A stretch of DNA of 64,000 bases from Tubiluchus corallicola (GCA_030141605.1 JAQGDQ010000613.1:1-64000), one strand, 5' to 3'; counted from the stretch's first letter, positions 19,349 through 31,220 are shown. The notes: generated by a model not told the origin, from the letters alone. Translations and numbers: made by a program.

Positions 19349-20409
19349 ACTAATTCTCATTTATCAAGGACGCGAGTGACATACTTTGTTTCCGGCTTAC
19401 TATGTGCCGAATTGTATTAGAAAAATAGTACGCTCAAGTATGGATATTATTGTACAGAAAGGATTGTGTATATCTATAGTGCATTCTGCATTTAAAATTA
19501 TTTTGATTAGACACATCTGCTTGCATTGAACTTGAAGAAGTTTAAACTGCTGTTCTACAAAACTCGCAAACACATTGACATTCACAAACCAAAATTCGAT
19601 ACCGTTATTAATGTTCCACCAAGCTTCCTCATCTTATTCCTAGGAAACACAGTAAAAATCGCAGTGATACACGCAGTCTTTGACATATTTTATACGCACC
19701 ATCACTAATATAAGACGCAACGTTTGCAGCTGAAACTTTGTGAACGAGAAAGAGACGCAGCAGCATCTATCACAGACTGAAGATACTCATTCCAATTGGG
19801 CTGGTATCATATAGTCCCAGGAGGAAAAACGGGTAAGAGAAACTGTTGCTAAAAGCGCAGTGTATTGATGACCTTAAACTGTCAGTTTTGTTTTAACTCA
19901 ATATACACAACCCAGAGACGGAACGATGGAGGAAGTTATTGAGGTTGTTCAACTTCTGCTTAATCGAGCGACCGCGTTTTATGCGCAGAATATTAGATAG
20001 AGTATCTTTCTAAATTTCATCACTGCAGTCTAAGAAGTACGAGATTAAATTTTTTATTAATAATAATGGGCGTTCAGCAGAAGTCGATTTATTTAGGCTT
20101 CCCGTAACAGTTAAGACTTCTGGCCTTTAGCAAATACGATCACAATGTGTTCTTTTAATCACAGTGTACAACTAATCTAGTTTACTGATGGTCACTTTTT
20201 TTACGGTATAAGCATTGTAGCTTTATTTCCTACATCCAAGGGCGGACAGTAATCAAAAGCCTTGCAGTATTACAATACGTAACTTTTGGCTTCGAAAATT
20301 ACAAGGTCATGACGGAGATCATGGCATGCTAAGTCTTATTACAAATGCCACGCGTAAGCAACATATTTAAATATGTTCAGAAATTTCTGGTAACCTATGA
20401 CAAAAGGAC
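19349..20409. other. intergenic stretch, no gene seen
   Basis: About 1 kb without a convincing frame, microsatellite or recognisable element. Confidence 0.5.
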
Positions 20410-20414
20410 TAGAT

Positions 20415-21006
20415 TAGATGTAGATTTATTTCTCACAAAAAGCAATGTACATTCAATGATACGTAACAATAATTACAAAATTGCGAGCCAAAAAAACTGA
20501 TTGTTTACAATAAAATGCTTCAATCTGTGCTGAAAGAAAATCTTGTAAGCACAACATTGACAGTAAGAAAGGTAGTAAGATAGCTAGGCAACACAAGTCA
20601 GGGTGTAACATTCAGGTGTGTGCATAGAGAAGAATGCGAATACATAGGAATCACCTGTGGAAAAGATCAGAAAGCCCCAAACTTCAAAACATCCCTCAGT
20701 ACATTGGCTTAATGAACACACCAAGCCAAGTAAGATTGTTGCGATGTTTTTTTCGTTAGATTGCGTTGTGCAAAGCTGTTTTGTGGGTGGGGTCTCGGAG
20801 GGAATTTTATGCCTCTTTCTACAAAGAGAGTTATGAGAAAGGGTAGTTCGTTTTTGTAAACACTTCCACGAGAATGAACGATTACGAGCTGGATTCAGGC
20901 TCCATTTCAATGAGGTGCTGCTTGTGAAAATGCACAATTGCGTGTATAACCTGTGCTTATGAACTGTCTTCAATATACAGAAGACCAAACTCTCGCACAC
21001 GCACAC
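20415..21006 (-). other. possible LINE 3'-UTR-like repeat with an uncertain 140-codon frame
   Basis: The low-coordinate end on the minus strand reads AATAAATCTACATC, resembling LINE 3' ends elsewhere in the window. The open frame at 20,584-21,006 has low-complexity, non-family composition and no homology that I recognise. It may be chance or a decayed element. Confidence 0.25.
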
Positions 21007-21069
21007 GCGCTCACTCTCCGTCTCTCTTTCTCTTTTTCCTCTTTATCTATTTATCTTTTTTATAAAAAT

Positions 21070-21290
21070 ATTATCAATAGTGATGCAATATTCACCTCCA
21101 ACATATGACATAATTATTTTGTCGTAAGAGTCTGTATCCATGCCCAAAATGCATTTTTAGTAATGTGGGCAATCAGTGTAGTCATTATTTGTTCTGTATT
21201 TCATATGAATATAATTCTTGAAATTTAGTGCTAAATAAAATAAAAATCTCTCTCTTTCTCTCTCTCTCCTCACAGCCTTTATTCTCTTTA
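21070..21290 (+). repeat. dispersed repeat flanked by (CT)n, copy 1
   Basis: Homologous to 46,505-46,705. Shared words include T-A-T-C-A-[AG]-T-A-G-[TC]-G-A-T, T-T-G-T-T-C-T-G-T-A-T and a closing A-A-T-A-A-A before CTCTCT. Both copies are preceded and followed by CT-rich microsatellite, suggesting a short retroelement with a CT tail. Confidence 0.6.
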
Positions 21291-21299
21291 GAGCTCTCC

Positions 21300-22276
21300 A
21301 CACGACAAGATATACTAACAAAATGTCCAAATTACTTTCGTCTTATCCTACAGTACACATTTACTGGATACCATTAACTTGTTTGAAAACCTTTCACCTT
21401 AAATATAATTGTTGACAACATATGAAATTGCACTTATTTCATTTCTGACAAAATGTAAGAATCTCTCTAAAAAACACTTGTCAACGATAAACAACAATTT
21501 TAATATTTTATAACAATATCGACATCATCACAAGTATTTTCTAAAACACATCCGAGCAACTCGAGCTGCTCAACAACAATCACTGTGTGAAATAACCGAA
21601 CATTTGAAAAAATATTATTACAAAAATATTGTTTCATAAAATATACTTTATGAAGAAATGCACAATACTGAAAGACATCTGTAAACATCATTAATTGAAA
21701 GTACCACCTTTTTAAATTTGTTAATAATTAAAAAGATGCATTTTCAGTGTTTGGTGTTTTGCCACTTGCTTTATAGATAAACTAAATACAGTTAGACCTG
21801 TTTATACCCCCACTCTGGGACTGCAAAAAAGATTGGCATTAGCTGAGTTTGGCATTATAACGAGGTGCATTAATACATACATACTAATGTGTATTGATAC
21901 ATACATGTCTATGCTGATGTAGATATTTGAATTTTGCTAAAAATTACGATGCTAAGTGAGGTTGGCTTTACAAAGGAGGCGTTACAACGAGGTATGATTG
22001 TACTCAAAAAGCAACGCAATAGATGCAATGCTCACTGAGAGAATGAAATGCATTATAAGAATTTAGAAACTAATTACCAGTTAAAGGACATTGATGTCAG
22101 ATTAATTTTACCTTAACACTGCTTTAAAATTGATTTTGCTAAAAAAAAGCATTTACATATTTTGGAAAATCTATTTGACAACTTCATTGTACGTTCTCAT
22201 ACTCATTTAATAGTTGTCAAGAAAATAACATTTAAAACGAATGATTTCAATTTCCATTGTTTGAAATGATTCTAAT
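21300..22276. other. intergenic stretch, no gene seen
   Basis: AT-rich. Short open frames only. I see nothing to annotate. Confidence 0.5.
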
Positions 22277-22884
22277 GGCATGTTCATACTATAGTTTTCT
22301 CTTACAAGTTCTCTCCAAGAGGAAACTTGCAAGTGTGAACAACTTTGCAAATTCTCTCGCAAGTTACTGCAAATTCAGCGAGAGCTGCTGAGAGTTCTCG
22401 TGCGAGAACTTGCCAGGAAATAAACCCTTTCACAGTTCTTGCGATTAATAATTATCGTGAAAAAGTCAAAAGTTGTGTGTACCAGACAACGCATTTGTGT
22501 ACACTCGACAACGCCTCACAGCCCACGCTATTGCAAAAGTAATTAAGAAAGGGACGAAAGCTAGCTATAGAACATTACCTAGTTCATTTTTTCATGTTCC
22601 CAAGCAAGATCTCGCACAGACTAATGCGTAATTAAGTAAAGTCCACGTAAAACAACTGAAGTTACTGAGCTTATGTGGCAGACGGCTTTGCTTTATCCAC
22701 ATGTCACGTGATGATTGTAGCTAAGACGTGTTGCTGTGGTACACTTAACTTTTGATCTACAGTAGCTCCGCATGCATGATGAAATGGTGAAAATGCTTAT
22801 ATAAAAGCCTTTCACACTTGCGAGTTCACTCTCAGAGAGAACTTGTACAGAAACTTGAGAGAGAACTCTCTAGTCTGGAAGCAC
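22277..22884. mobile_element. MITE candidate with ~65-bp terminal inverted repeats
   Basis: The left end and the reverse complement of the right end share T-A-C-A-A-G-T-T-C-T-C-T-C, then A-G-A-G, A-A-C and G-C-A-A-G-T-G-T-G-A-A in order, with few mismatches. The inside is non-coding. Exact boundaries and target duplication could not be fixed, so the superfamily is open. Confidence 0.65.
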
Positions 22885-24123
22885 AATAAGACAACCAAAC
22901 TATCACAGAAGGTTGTAAACTAAAATAACTACATATTTGTAACATATTTTGTTATAAAACTATGCATATCCAACATACAAATTTAAGCGACGAAAAAATA
23001 TGTGAGAAAAACGCAAGTGACATACATTTTTATACACAAATTTGTTCCTAGTGCTTTACATGATACAACATGAAATTATACAATGACTGTCTATAAAAAA
23101 TCACAGGGTTAAAAATCATGATCCTTAACATGATTTTACAGTATTATGCCCACAATGAAAGCTAGAACAGTTTAGTTTAAACTAAAATTATTAAACTTAA
23201 ACTTCAAACTTACTTTATTTAAAGTGGATTTACAATACAAATTCGTTTGAAACAGGTATAGGGATGCCACCCCTTTATGAAGCGAAATTAGGAGTGAAGA
23301 ACTAGCTACCTGCATTTTAGATGTTTGGGAGGTCTTTTTCAGAAATTGAAATCAAGAAATTCAAACTAGAAAGTAGTAGATAAAAACTCATGATTTTAGA
23401 CTCCAAAAAACTTTAAAAAGTTTAAAACTTGCAAAGTGCAACAGTGTAAATCAATTTTTGGAGTTTCTCTCCAGTCACATTTCTCACAGTCGTTTTTGAG
23501 GTTTGTGGTTTATCTATCAAATTTTACTTTATGCTAAGTTGATAAAAGCTAAAGTGCAAGAACACTTAAAAAATGTTTCAGGAATAAAAGCGTGACAAGT
23601 ACTTTGTGCAACTGGTAAGGTGGTCTTACAATTGAGATCATATCATATTGAGACCTGGTCACACTCATTTTGAACAAGCCTAACATCAAATTTGCGATAT
23701 TGTTGAGTAATGGTTAGACAAATTGCAGGAATGAGTAGTTTCAGCAGCGGTTGCTTACAAAAAGCAATGGCTCACCTATGAAACCATAAAAAGCCTAAAA
23801 ATGGCCAGCTTAGTTCATTATTTTCAAACATGATACCAGCTGGATTTGTTTCACAGGAAATAAAAATAATTATAATAATGTTCTTTTGTATTATCAAAGG
23901 CAAAATTTAACGTACAAATAAATTTTCTTTAATAAAAAAAGCTAACCCTAACTTAAAATTTGACATTAATTTTATTAAATTTCATGGCTTCCTTACTAAT
24001 GAAATTGGGTCTCAAAGTTGCATTTTACCCAAAACATTTTGTTCAGTTTTGCTCGTGAAACTTGAGGGTAATAACCAAACCTAGGTAGTTAACCTCACTA
24101 AAACTATACAGCAAGCACATAAA
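22885..24123. other. intergenic stretch, no gene seen
   Basis: No coding frame or clear repeat. The region 23,930-23,970 holds minus-strand AATAAA/ATTAAA words that could serve as the distal poly(A) signal for the elongase gene. Confidence 0.4.
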
Positions 24124-24743
24124 CCTGGCTTCCACGAGGTTTGCAACTTCGGAGACTATACGAAAATTTCTAAGTACAACAATGGTGGAACATTCGCCAA
24201 AAGTTTGCCAAATGGTCACAAAACATTCGCAGGTGTTGCCGTTGTTGCCGAAAGGTCGACAGTTTCGGATAATTTTTAAAACTGCTTAAAGTTTGTCTCC
24301 GGAGTGGGAAAACTCACCACTTCGCCAAACTGTTGTAAAGTTGTCATAACATGTGCGAAACGTCTGAAACATTTTGCGACACTTTTAGAACACTGTGACG
24401 ACCTTGTGACTATTTTTCGATATTTTTGCACCCCTCGGTTCTCCCACACTTTCTAAACAAAAAAAATGATCGCAATACACTCGCACGGATCTTGTATGAC
24501 ATTCGCCTTGTCGCAAATGTGTTGCAGAAGTCGCCAAATTTACGCTAAAGCGTCATGCAACATTCTAGCGATTTTCACCTGAGAAAAAAGGGCGAAATTT
24601 GCACGAAATATGGCGACAATAGCGAGAACTTTGTAAGAATCATGATTTGTGACAAAACACAGTCGCGGGAATTTTTTGACTACTGTTGGACTTGTTGCCA
24701 GTCTTCGATTGTCGCAAAAAAGTTGCAGCCCCACGAAACCTGG
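24124..24743. mobile_element. MITE candidate adjoining the elongase stop codon
   Basis: About 620 bp with imperfect terminal inverted repeats (C-C-T-G-G-C-T-T-C-C-A-C-G...G-C-A-A-C at the left; the right end complements it at about 14 of 22 positions). It is rich in TCGCAA/TTGCGA words, unlike the flanks. Imperfect 8-bp flanks (cacataaa and cacattac, 6 of 8 matching) fit an old hAT-type duplication. It starts 76 bp past the elongase stop and so probably lies in the 3' UTR. Confidence 0.5.
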
Positions 24744-24818
24744 CACATTACAAAAGTAGTATATCCAACAGTCGAAACTTTTGGTGACACTTTGGCAACT
24801 ACACTTTGCTTGCAGGCA

Positions 24819-25242
24819 CTATTTCCGGTAAGCTCGATAATAAAAGTTGGAAAACAGCACCACCATTGACACGCCATACATAATGCTGTAGATGCAAAAC
24901 CCATGGTACAAGTATCCAAAGACAGCATGCACCATACCAACAAAAAACTGTGCAATTTGTAACAGTGTCAATCTTCGCTTCCACTTTGTTGCCACTGAAC
25001 CTTGCAAAGCTGTCATTCCATAGTAAAAATACAGTAAAATATGTATGAAAGAATTTAAGCAGAGTGGCACCGCGATTGCCGGCCACGGATAACGGTGATA
25101 TGCGAAGTCGCTGAGTAGCACCATTGTAAGGTGGTGGTAAACGTGAAGAAAAGATATCTGTCTTGAGTTGTGCCGTAGGACCATGAAAACTGTGTCTAGA
25201 AGCTCTGTCATTTTTGCTATCCAATAAAGGTAGAAAGGAAAG
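24819..25242 (-). CDS. ELOVL fatty-acid elongase, terminal exon
   Basis: This is the catalytic half of a very-long-chain fatty acid elongase, which condenses malonyl-CoA with an acyl-CoA in the ER membrane. It shows K-M-T-E-L-L-D-T, the histidine box H-V-Y-H-H, and L-N-S-F-I-H-I-L-L-Y-F-Y-Y in family order, with membrane segments between. H-V-Y-H-H, rather than H-W-Y-H-H, points away from the ELOVL3/6 type. The exon starts after a textbook acceptor (T-rich tract then CAG at 25,243-25,245) and ends with TAG at 24,819-24,821. It joins the 27,013-27,131 exon in frame. With the two upstream exons the product is 228 residues, shorter than the usual 260-320. The C-terminal tail ends R-A-Y-R-K with no clear dilysine signal. 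Confidence 0.92.
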
Positions 25243-25319
25243 CTGAAAAAAATGAGACAAAGTTCAATGTACGACGAAGATCTGGGCTTGGCAACAGAAA
25301 AAACCCGAAGCAAAATGAT

Positions 25320-26450
25320 TACTTCCAATGAGTTACTACTGGAGTTTGAAAATACAAGTTTTTCTCAATTGTAGTACTAGTTTCCAGATAGAAAAGTGAG
25401 TACTGAGTAAATTAGATTTTTAGCATTTTTTAAACATTTTCTTGACAATTTGGTACTAGAATATTAAAGTCCAATATTTTTAGCATTTATTTTTACAAAA
25501 AACAAAAAATTGACATTTGAACAAATCTGTGGTGCATTCTACCTAGACGCATCATAACATAGTTACAATTAACTAGGCGAACTTATGGACGATTTTGATT
25601 TGCAAGCACACAAATAACTAGTTTTTAAGTTTATGAAAAGATGGACATTAAATAAATTGAAGAATAATGCAATTTTATCCAAGATGTTGTTTTTACATTT
25701 ACAATAAAATGACCTTGAATCAAACATATACAAGTCATCAGGACAACATAATGACAGACTCTGTATGCAGGAAATCATCAACATTGCACAATTTTGTTTA
25801 CTTATTAAGCAGATCATTATTGTTTACTTAATACAATTCAATTCAATTCATCTTTTATTTTAGCATTAAAAATTGCCATATAATTCACTAAAAAAGATAA
25901 CTAACTACACATACATATACACAAACACAAACAGACAGAATACTAACTTTACTAATTACATGCAACAACAACAACAAAATAAAAGCTACCCACACTTAAT
26001 CCCAAACAAAATCCAACAAGTCAAAAAACGTTAGCTAAAAAACTAACAGACAGGCAACCCTTGTTACTTACCTAAAATTTTGGCCAATCAAAGGACAAAG
26101 ATGTTGAGACACAGACAGAACAAGGCAATAAATTTTCACTGAAAGCAGACAGTAAATTGTGTGCTTGCAAACCAAAACCATCCACAAGTCGGCATAGTTA
26201 AAACTGCGTTATAATGCTTCAAAATAGAATGCACCAAAAATTCCAAATGGTCAAATGTCAATTTCTTGTTTTTTTATAAAAACAAATGCTAAACATATTG
26301 GACTTTTATATTCTACCATCAAATTATGAAGAAAATATTAAAAAAATACTAAAAATCAAATTTCATAATCGCATACCCATTTCTCAGGCTAGAAACTAGT
26401 AAACCAATTGCAAAAAAATGTTTTTTCAAACTCCGATAGTAACTAGTGGA
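25320..26450. repeat. diverged inverted repeat pair in the elongase intron
   Basis: 25,320-25,611 and the reverse complement of 26,159-26,450 align over ~290 bp with moderate divergence. Shared words include T-T-G-A-C-A-T-T-T-G, G-G-T-G-C-A-T-T-C-T and T-T-T-G-C-A-A-G-C-A-C-A-C. The spacer (25,612-26,158) contains what looks like a minus-strand LINE 3' end with an AATTG tail (25,826-26,050). The pair may be the ends of a foldback DNA element or two opposed insertions. Confidence 0.7.
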
Positions 26451-27012
26451 AGCAGTCATTTTGCTTGGGATTTTTTCTGTTGTCATGCCCAGACCTTCGT
26501 TAAGAAGAGCCACAACCAATATTTGTGCAGTTGCTAAGTGTTCTATAGAAATGTGACAATACCAATAGGTAACTTTAACTGTAATTTTCTCAAGGTTACG
26601 TTTTTCAATGCGTAGCGTGCACCTCAACTTCAACGTTGATTATCTCAGCTTAGAAATAACATAGAGCGATGAGCTTGGTACCAAAGTGATCCTCTTGAAA
26701 TGGAGATTCACGATATGAGAATAACTATAAAAGCTTAATTGCCAACTTATGGACGACTTTGCTATGCATGCACACTATGGGAAGCTGTTGTCAGATTAAT
26801 TTTACCTTACCACAATCTTTTTTCATAAGGCGCTGCAGAAGACAACTTTAACATTGATTTTGTTGAAAAATTTTCATGCCTTTGGGAAACTCTATCTGGC
26901 ACTTTGTACCATCTTATTACAGCCAATTACTGGTATAAACTAATGTACAACATTCAAAGTATAACAACTGTAACTAGTATAATAAGAAAATAATATTTAA
27001 ATATGCACTTAC

Positions 27013-27131
27013 AGGAAAGATTTCCAGGGTTGCTTAATGTACCAGCCATTGTTTGAAATTATTAGCACAGCAAAAATGAGCATTGTGTAAAAACTGAGTA
27101 AACTGCATCCAAAGTTATACACGATCAAAAC
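27013..27131 (-). CDS. ELOVL fatty-acid elongase, middle exon
   Basis: A 119-bp exon too short for routine ORF listing. The minus strand reads V-L-I-V-Y-N-F-G-C-S-L-L-S-F-Y, a membrane segment, then W-Y-I-K-Q-P-W-K-S-F. V-Y-N...S is the conserved elongase helix preceding the catalytic core. Acceptor ...TTTTACAG and donor CCT|GTAAGT frame it. It begins in phase 0 and ends two bases into a codon, matching its neighbours exactly. The loop between this helix and K-x-x-E-x-x-D-T is about a dozen residues shorter than in typical ELOVL1/2/4/5/7 proteins. Confidence 0.85.
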
Positions 27132-27239
27132 CTGTAAAAGAACATCATACAAAAAACATAGAAAAAATAAGGACAGAATAGCAAATGAAATGTGACATAG
27201 AAGAAGAATTAAATACTGAAAGCAGAGCTTGGTATTTAA

Positions 27240-27621
27240 GAATTGTGTGATGCTGATTCAATGTACATAGAGCCCAGAGCCTCGCCATTTCAGTTGAGTT
27301 CCAGCCGGTTCATTTCTACAGCCGACCTAGCCAATAAAAACCAGCTTTAGTCACGCCAGCCGCTGGCGTGAATTTTTGAACGAGAAAGCTGGTCAATTCA
27401 AAATTAAATACACAAATAGGCAACGTTAAAGAATTGTGTGATGCTGATTCAATGTACATAGAGCCCAGAGCCTCGCCATTTCAGTTGAGTTCCAGCCGGT
27501 TCATTTCTACAGCCGACCTAGCCAATAAAAACCAGCTTTAGTCACGCCAGCCGCTGGCGTGAATTTCTGAACGAGAAAGCTGGTCAATTCAAAATTAAAT
27601 ACACAAATAGGCAACGTTAAT
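27240..27621. repeat. tandem duplication, 2 x 191 bp
   Basis: Two adjacent copies of a 191-bp unit (second starting at 27,431) that differ at about one base over most of their length. Each unit contains a perfect 8-bp hairpin, cacgccag-ccg-ctggcgtg. It lies in the elongase intron. Confidence 0.95.
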
Positions 27622-28320
27622 CACACGTATGGGATCATTTTGGTGTTTTGCTATTGATTTGTCGGTAATCAAGATAAGCTTCACCAAGAGTTGAATTCAA
27701 ATTACATTTGCAATAAATCCATTGCTTTTTATCATGATAAAAAATTGATCTCTAATGCATTACTTGAATTTGTACATCAGCTTTTTTCTATGTATGAACA
27801 ACACTAATTATTTAAAAAAATTGTCTACATAATTTACTGTTAACTAACAATCTATCATTTATTTAGTTAACAAGAACTTGTAACTTTAGCCACTGATTTA
27901 TTCTTTAAGCCAACTCAGCTGAAAAGTGCGTGTGTCAGCTAATGTAGTATAAATATATATTAGTTTAGTCTACCTTGCATATTCATATGCATACTTGTAG
28001 GCCCTTTCACGTGCTCTACAACAGCCTAAGGTAAAAGCATGTTCGCTCGTAAATGGATTTTTAACAAATGAAAAATAAATTCAGAGGCATAGAAACATAA
28101 AAATTTTGCATTAGGAAAAAAGTAAACTGAACATTATGGACTACTCTGACCTACAGGTCATCTATACATGTGTATGCAGGCAAAACTGCGTATATAAAAC
28201 AGGTCAGTTAAATAAACTAATAACATGCTTTCAGGATTCAGATATTTACTGAGTAACATCCATAATTATAATATAAAATTTATCAACCAAATAAAAAATT
28301 CTCAAGTTTAGTATAATTAC

Positions 28321-28351
<31 letters not shown>

Positions 28352-28824
28352 GTATAAATGATGCATGATAATTAATGAAACTTCCAATGAATACTTCAAA
28401 AGTATACTATAAAAATTTTGTTCACTTCTTTATGGGTGTTTAACGATGAGCATTAAAATGCTATCATTTCAGGTGCTGTCAGTGCTGACAGTTATTACAT
28501 ATAATGTAGTGTAAAAAGTATTTAATGTATAATGAACATGTATAAACAAACTTGTCTACATATATATGTAAAAATTTCATTCCTGAAAATTATCTAATTA
28601 CTGAAACACTAGACACATAATCATTGAAATTATTAGAACATCCAGCCTTCAGTGGCCTTTCAAATAAATTTTTGAGTAAGCAAATATACGTACACTTGTG
28701 AACAGAGCTTTAGGAGGATTAAGATCTTAATGGCTAGAGTGTTAAAGGGGAAGAAAAGGCTATTCCAAAATATGTTTCGAGATCTTTCAAGACAAAGTTA
28801 TGTGGCAGTAAATACCACTTAATA
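27622..28824. other. intronic stretch of the elongase gene, no exon seen
   Basis: AT-rich intron sequence with a TA microsatellite at 28,320-28,352. A weak match to 59,990-60,110 is present around 28,735-28,800. Confidence 0.4.
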
Positions 28825-29393
28825 GACTCACATTGAACGAAAGTGTTTTGACTCAATTAACCGACTGATTCAATTAGCTGATGGGTGTAGCCTATTACTA
28901 TAGAAGTATGACTCATCACTTTAGTATTCACTCTAGTATTAAATTCTCATACTGAAAAAAATGTTGAAAATCTGTTTATATTTGCCAGCGTATATTCACG
29001 GAGAACACCTAGTCACCTGGTGCTTGAACTGCAGTTGGTGACGACCTTGTTTCCCTGTGAAAAGCAGCGGGAATTTCAAAAACAAACCGCAGCGCAAGTG
29101 TTTAAATGCTTAGCTACCAGAAACAACGAGATTAAATGCAGTGAACAAGTGGGTGATGAAAGCAAGGCCACTATGTTAACTTATTAGTGCATACTACAAA
29201 CTGTCCTGTACCTGCTTACAAACAAAGCTGTGCTTAACATTACAGTGCACAAAATTGATGTAAAGATTACAACAGTAGTAAAAACTCTTTGGGTACATAC
29301 AAGTGTTGTTTTTAGTACATGAAGGAAAAACATTCAGTCAATTATGTGGGGTTATTTGAGTCAATTAGGCCACTGATTCTATTACAGTGAATC
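28825..29393. mobile_element. MITE candidate in the elongase intron
   Basis: The left end GACTCAC... and the reverse complement of the right end GATTCAC... are related, and both are followed within 30-40 bp by TTGACTCAA words. The same end motif recurs at about 30,338-30,390. The element interrupts a dispersed repeat whose uninterrupted relative is at 59,990-60,480. Confidence 0.45.
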
Positions 29394-29399
29394 TAAGAA

Positions 29400-29770
29400 A
29401 TGAAGCCTGCTATACTTAGCATTAAGCTTACCAGCTTGTAAGGCTGATGTAACTAGAAAAGGAAATTCTTTCTTATTTAAAATGGTTGCTCCAAGTAGTA
29501 AAATGTTGCCAACTCAACATTTCCAGCGTGCACCACTGACTCACCAAAAATGTATTTTTAATCTTACTGTAATTTATACTTTTCTTTAATTAGTGAAATG
29601 TGCATTGCAAATGCTCTGATCAATTTTTCAAACTTTATGCAATGTTACTTAAGCTCGTCTCAAACAACGTACCGTTAAAAAGACTGTGCCTAACGGTCAC
29701 CACAGGTGCTTAAATTTCAAATTTTAAACAGCTTTGCTGCCATACAAGCTCTGTGTGCAACAATTCATTA
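29400..29770 (+). repeat. diverged dispersed repeat (relative of 59,990-60,480)
   Basis: Collinear weak similarity, including T-G-C-T-C-T-G-A-T, a T-A-A-G-C-T-[CT]-G-T block and a T-T-T-G-C-T-G-C-C-A block, to 60,300-60,480. Confidence 0.45.
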
Positions 29771-29888
29771 CGTAGGTGATATAAAATTTCTAGACAAATT
29801 TTTTATGAGGAGTGTCTTCTTGTGTTTTAATAAACAGGACCATATTAGTGTGAAGTTTACATGATGTTACATAAAAAGATTTACTCAC

Positions 29889-30032
29889 CTCTTTAAGTCT
29901 GAGTGGCTTCGTATGTTTCTGCCAAATGCCCGCAAGCAGTACAAGCAAAATGTATGAGCAAGCTAAAGGAAATGTTCGCAAGTTGTATACAATGGTCCAC
30001 AGCGTAGAAATAGATGCAAAAGTAAGAGCCAT
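29889..30032 (-). CDS. ELOVL fatty-acid elongase, upstream exon
   Basis: A 48-codon exon reading M-A-L-T-F-A-S-I-S-T-L-W and a first membrane helix (S-Y-I-L-L-V-L-L-A-G-I-W), then K-P-L-R-L-K-E, the conserved basic K/R-P-x-x-L-K turn of elongases. Donor GAG|GTGAGT is canonical. The ATG comes directly after an acceptor-like ATTTTTTAG, so this is either the first coding exon behind a 5' UTR intron or an internal exon that happens to begin with Met. A further N-terminal exon would bring the protein nearer to the family length. Confidence 0.75.
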
Positions 30033-30239
30033 CTAAAAAATTACATGATTTAACTTAGTCAAAACCAAAAAAATGCAAACACACAGGTGCTGCAGATAAC
30101 TTAACAACATACTTGAATGTAGAAACATATTTTCTTGATAAAACAGCTAGGTATGACCATTAAGACTTAAATGTGCTCGTTAGCCATATAAATCTCGTAA
30201 AATCAATCTATCCTTATAACACGTTTTTATAAATTCACT

Positions 30240-30480
30240 CATATCATGGTTTGTCGAACAAAAGCAGGGAGACATCGGCCCGAACTTGCCGATTGTCCGT
30301 ATTTACCGATACTAAGCTAATACGGTAGGTGCCGTGTATTAGACTCACGGTAATGTAGAATCAATCGCCTAATTGACTCAAAAACGTCTAATACGGGCCG
30401 CTTCTATGCAAAAGTATATAAAAACTACCGGCAAGTGACTCAAATAATTCTGCATTAATTGACTCTATATTTTCCTATAT
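30240..30480. promoter_or_regulatory. possible elongase promoter/5' region with repeated TGACTC words
   Basis: Upstream of the first elongase exon the sequence is locally CpG-richer, and the words TTGACTC or GTGACTCA recur at about 30,371, 30,447 and 30,464 (AP-1-like). The same words mark the ends of a MITE family nearby, so they may be repeat-derived. Confidence 0.2.
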
Positions 30481-31220
30481 AGAGATATACACATGATTAT
30501 ACTAATGTAATGATGTAAAGAAAGTGACGGCGTGCCAACTAGTGATCAACTTGCGAAACAACGGATTGTGTCTGTAGTATAACAGTCCAGATTTTGTCAG
30601 ATTCTTCCGTTATCCGTAAAAGCGAGGTACGGCAAATCAAGATATGAGTATACACTTCTGCAGTCATGACACTTGACAAGCCGAAATCCAGCATCCAGTA
30701 GCAGGCCCTATTCGATGGGGCAATGAACTGAATAGGTGCTGCACTCTATCAGCCAATACTGTCATTCTGGACTTTGTACTTTAAGCCTTACTTATGTAAG
30801 CATGCAGCACAAATCTATAAACATGTTTTTAGCTATTTAATTAGGTTGATAATGTACTGATATGCTCACATGATATAAATATCACTGCATAGATATAGCT
30901 ACCATGCGGGTCTTACTGTTCAAGGAACCATGTAAGGGATACAAACACCAATGTTAGGGTGCTCTCTAAGTTTTTTTATTCCGAACTAAAGTAATGAATT
31001 TTACAAAAGGCTACATTTTCACCAGAAAGTAATTTGAAAACTGATTGAAATTCATATTACTTAACAGTAAATTATAAACAATCGAGAAGATTTTATTGCA
31101 AAATTACAGATACATGTAAATCTAATTATTGAGATAAATTGATTCACATTATCAAATTAGTTGAACTTAAAAATGATTTCAATATACTAGACACACATTA
31201 TTACTTAAATGTTAAGGCTT

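Noticed and set aside
20584-21006. 140-codon minus-strand frame
   Set aside because: No domain, no splice context, lies by a LINE-like 3' end; kept only as a low-confidence entry.
24540-24955. Frames on both strands beside the elongase end
   Set aside because: Mostly inside the MITE candidate or out of frame with the elongase exon.
26349-26633. 94-codon minus-strand frame as a possible elongase exon
   Set aside because: Lacks elongase motifs, overlaps one arm of the inverted repeat, and the known exons already join in frame without it.
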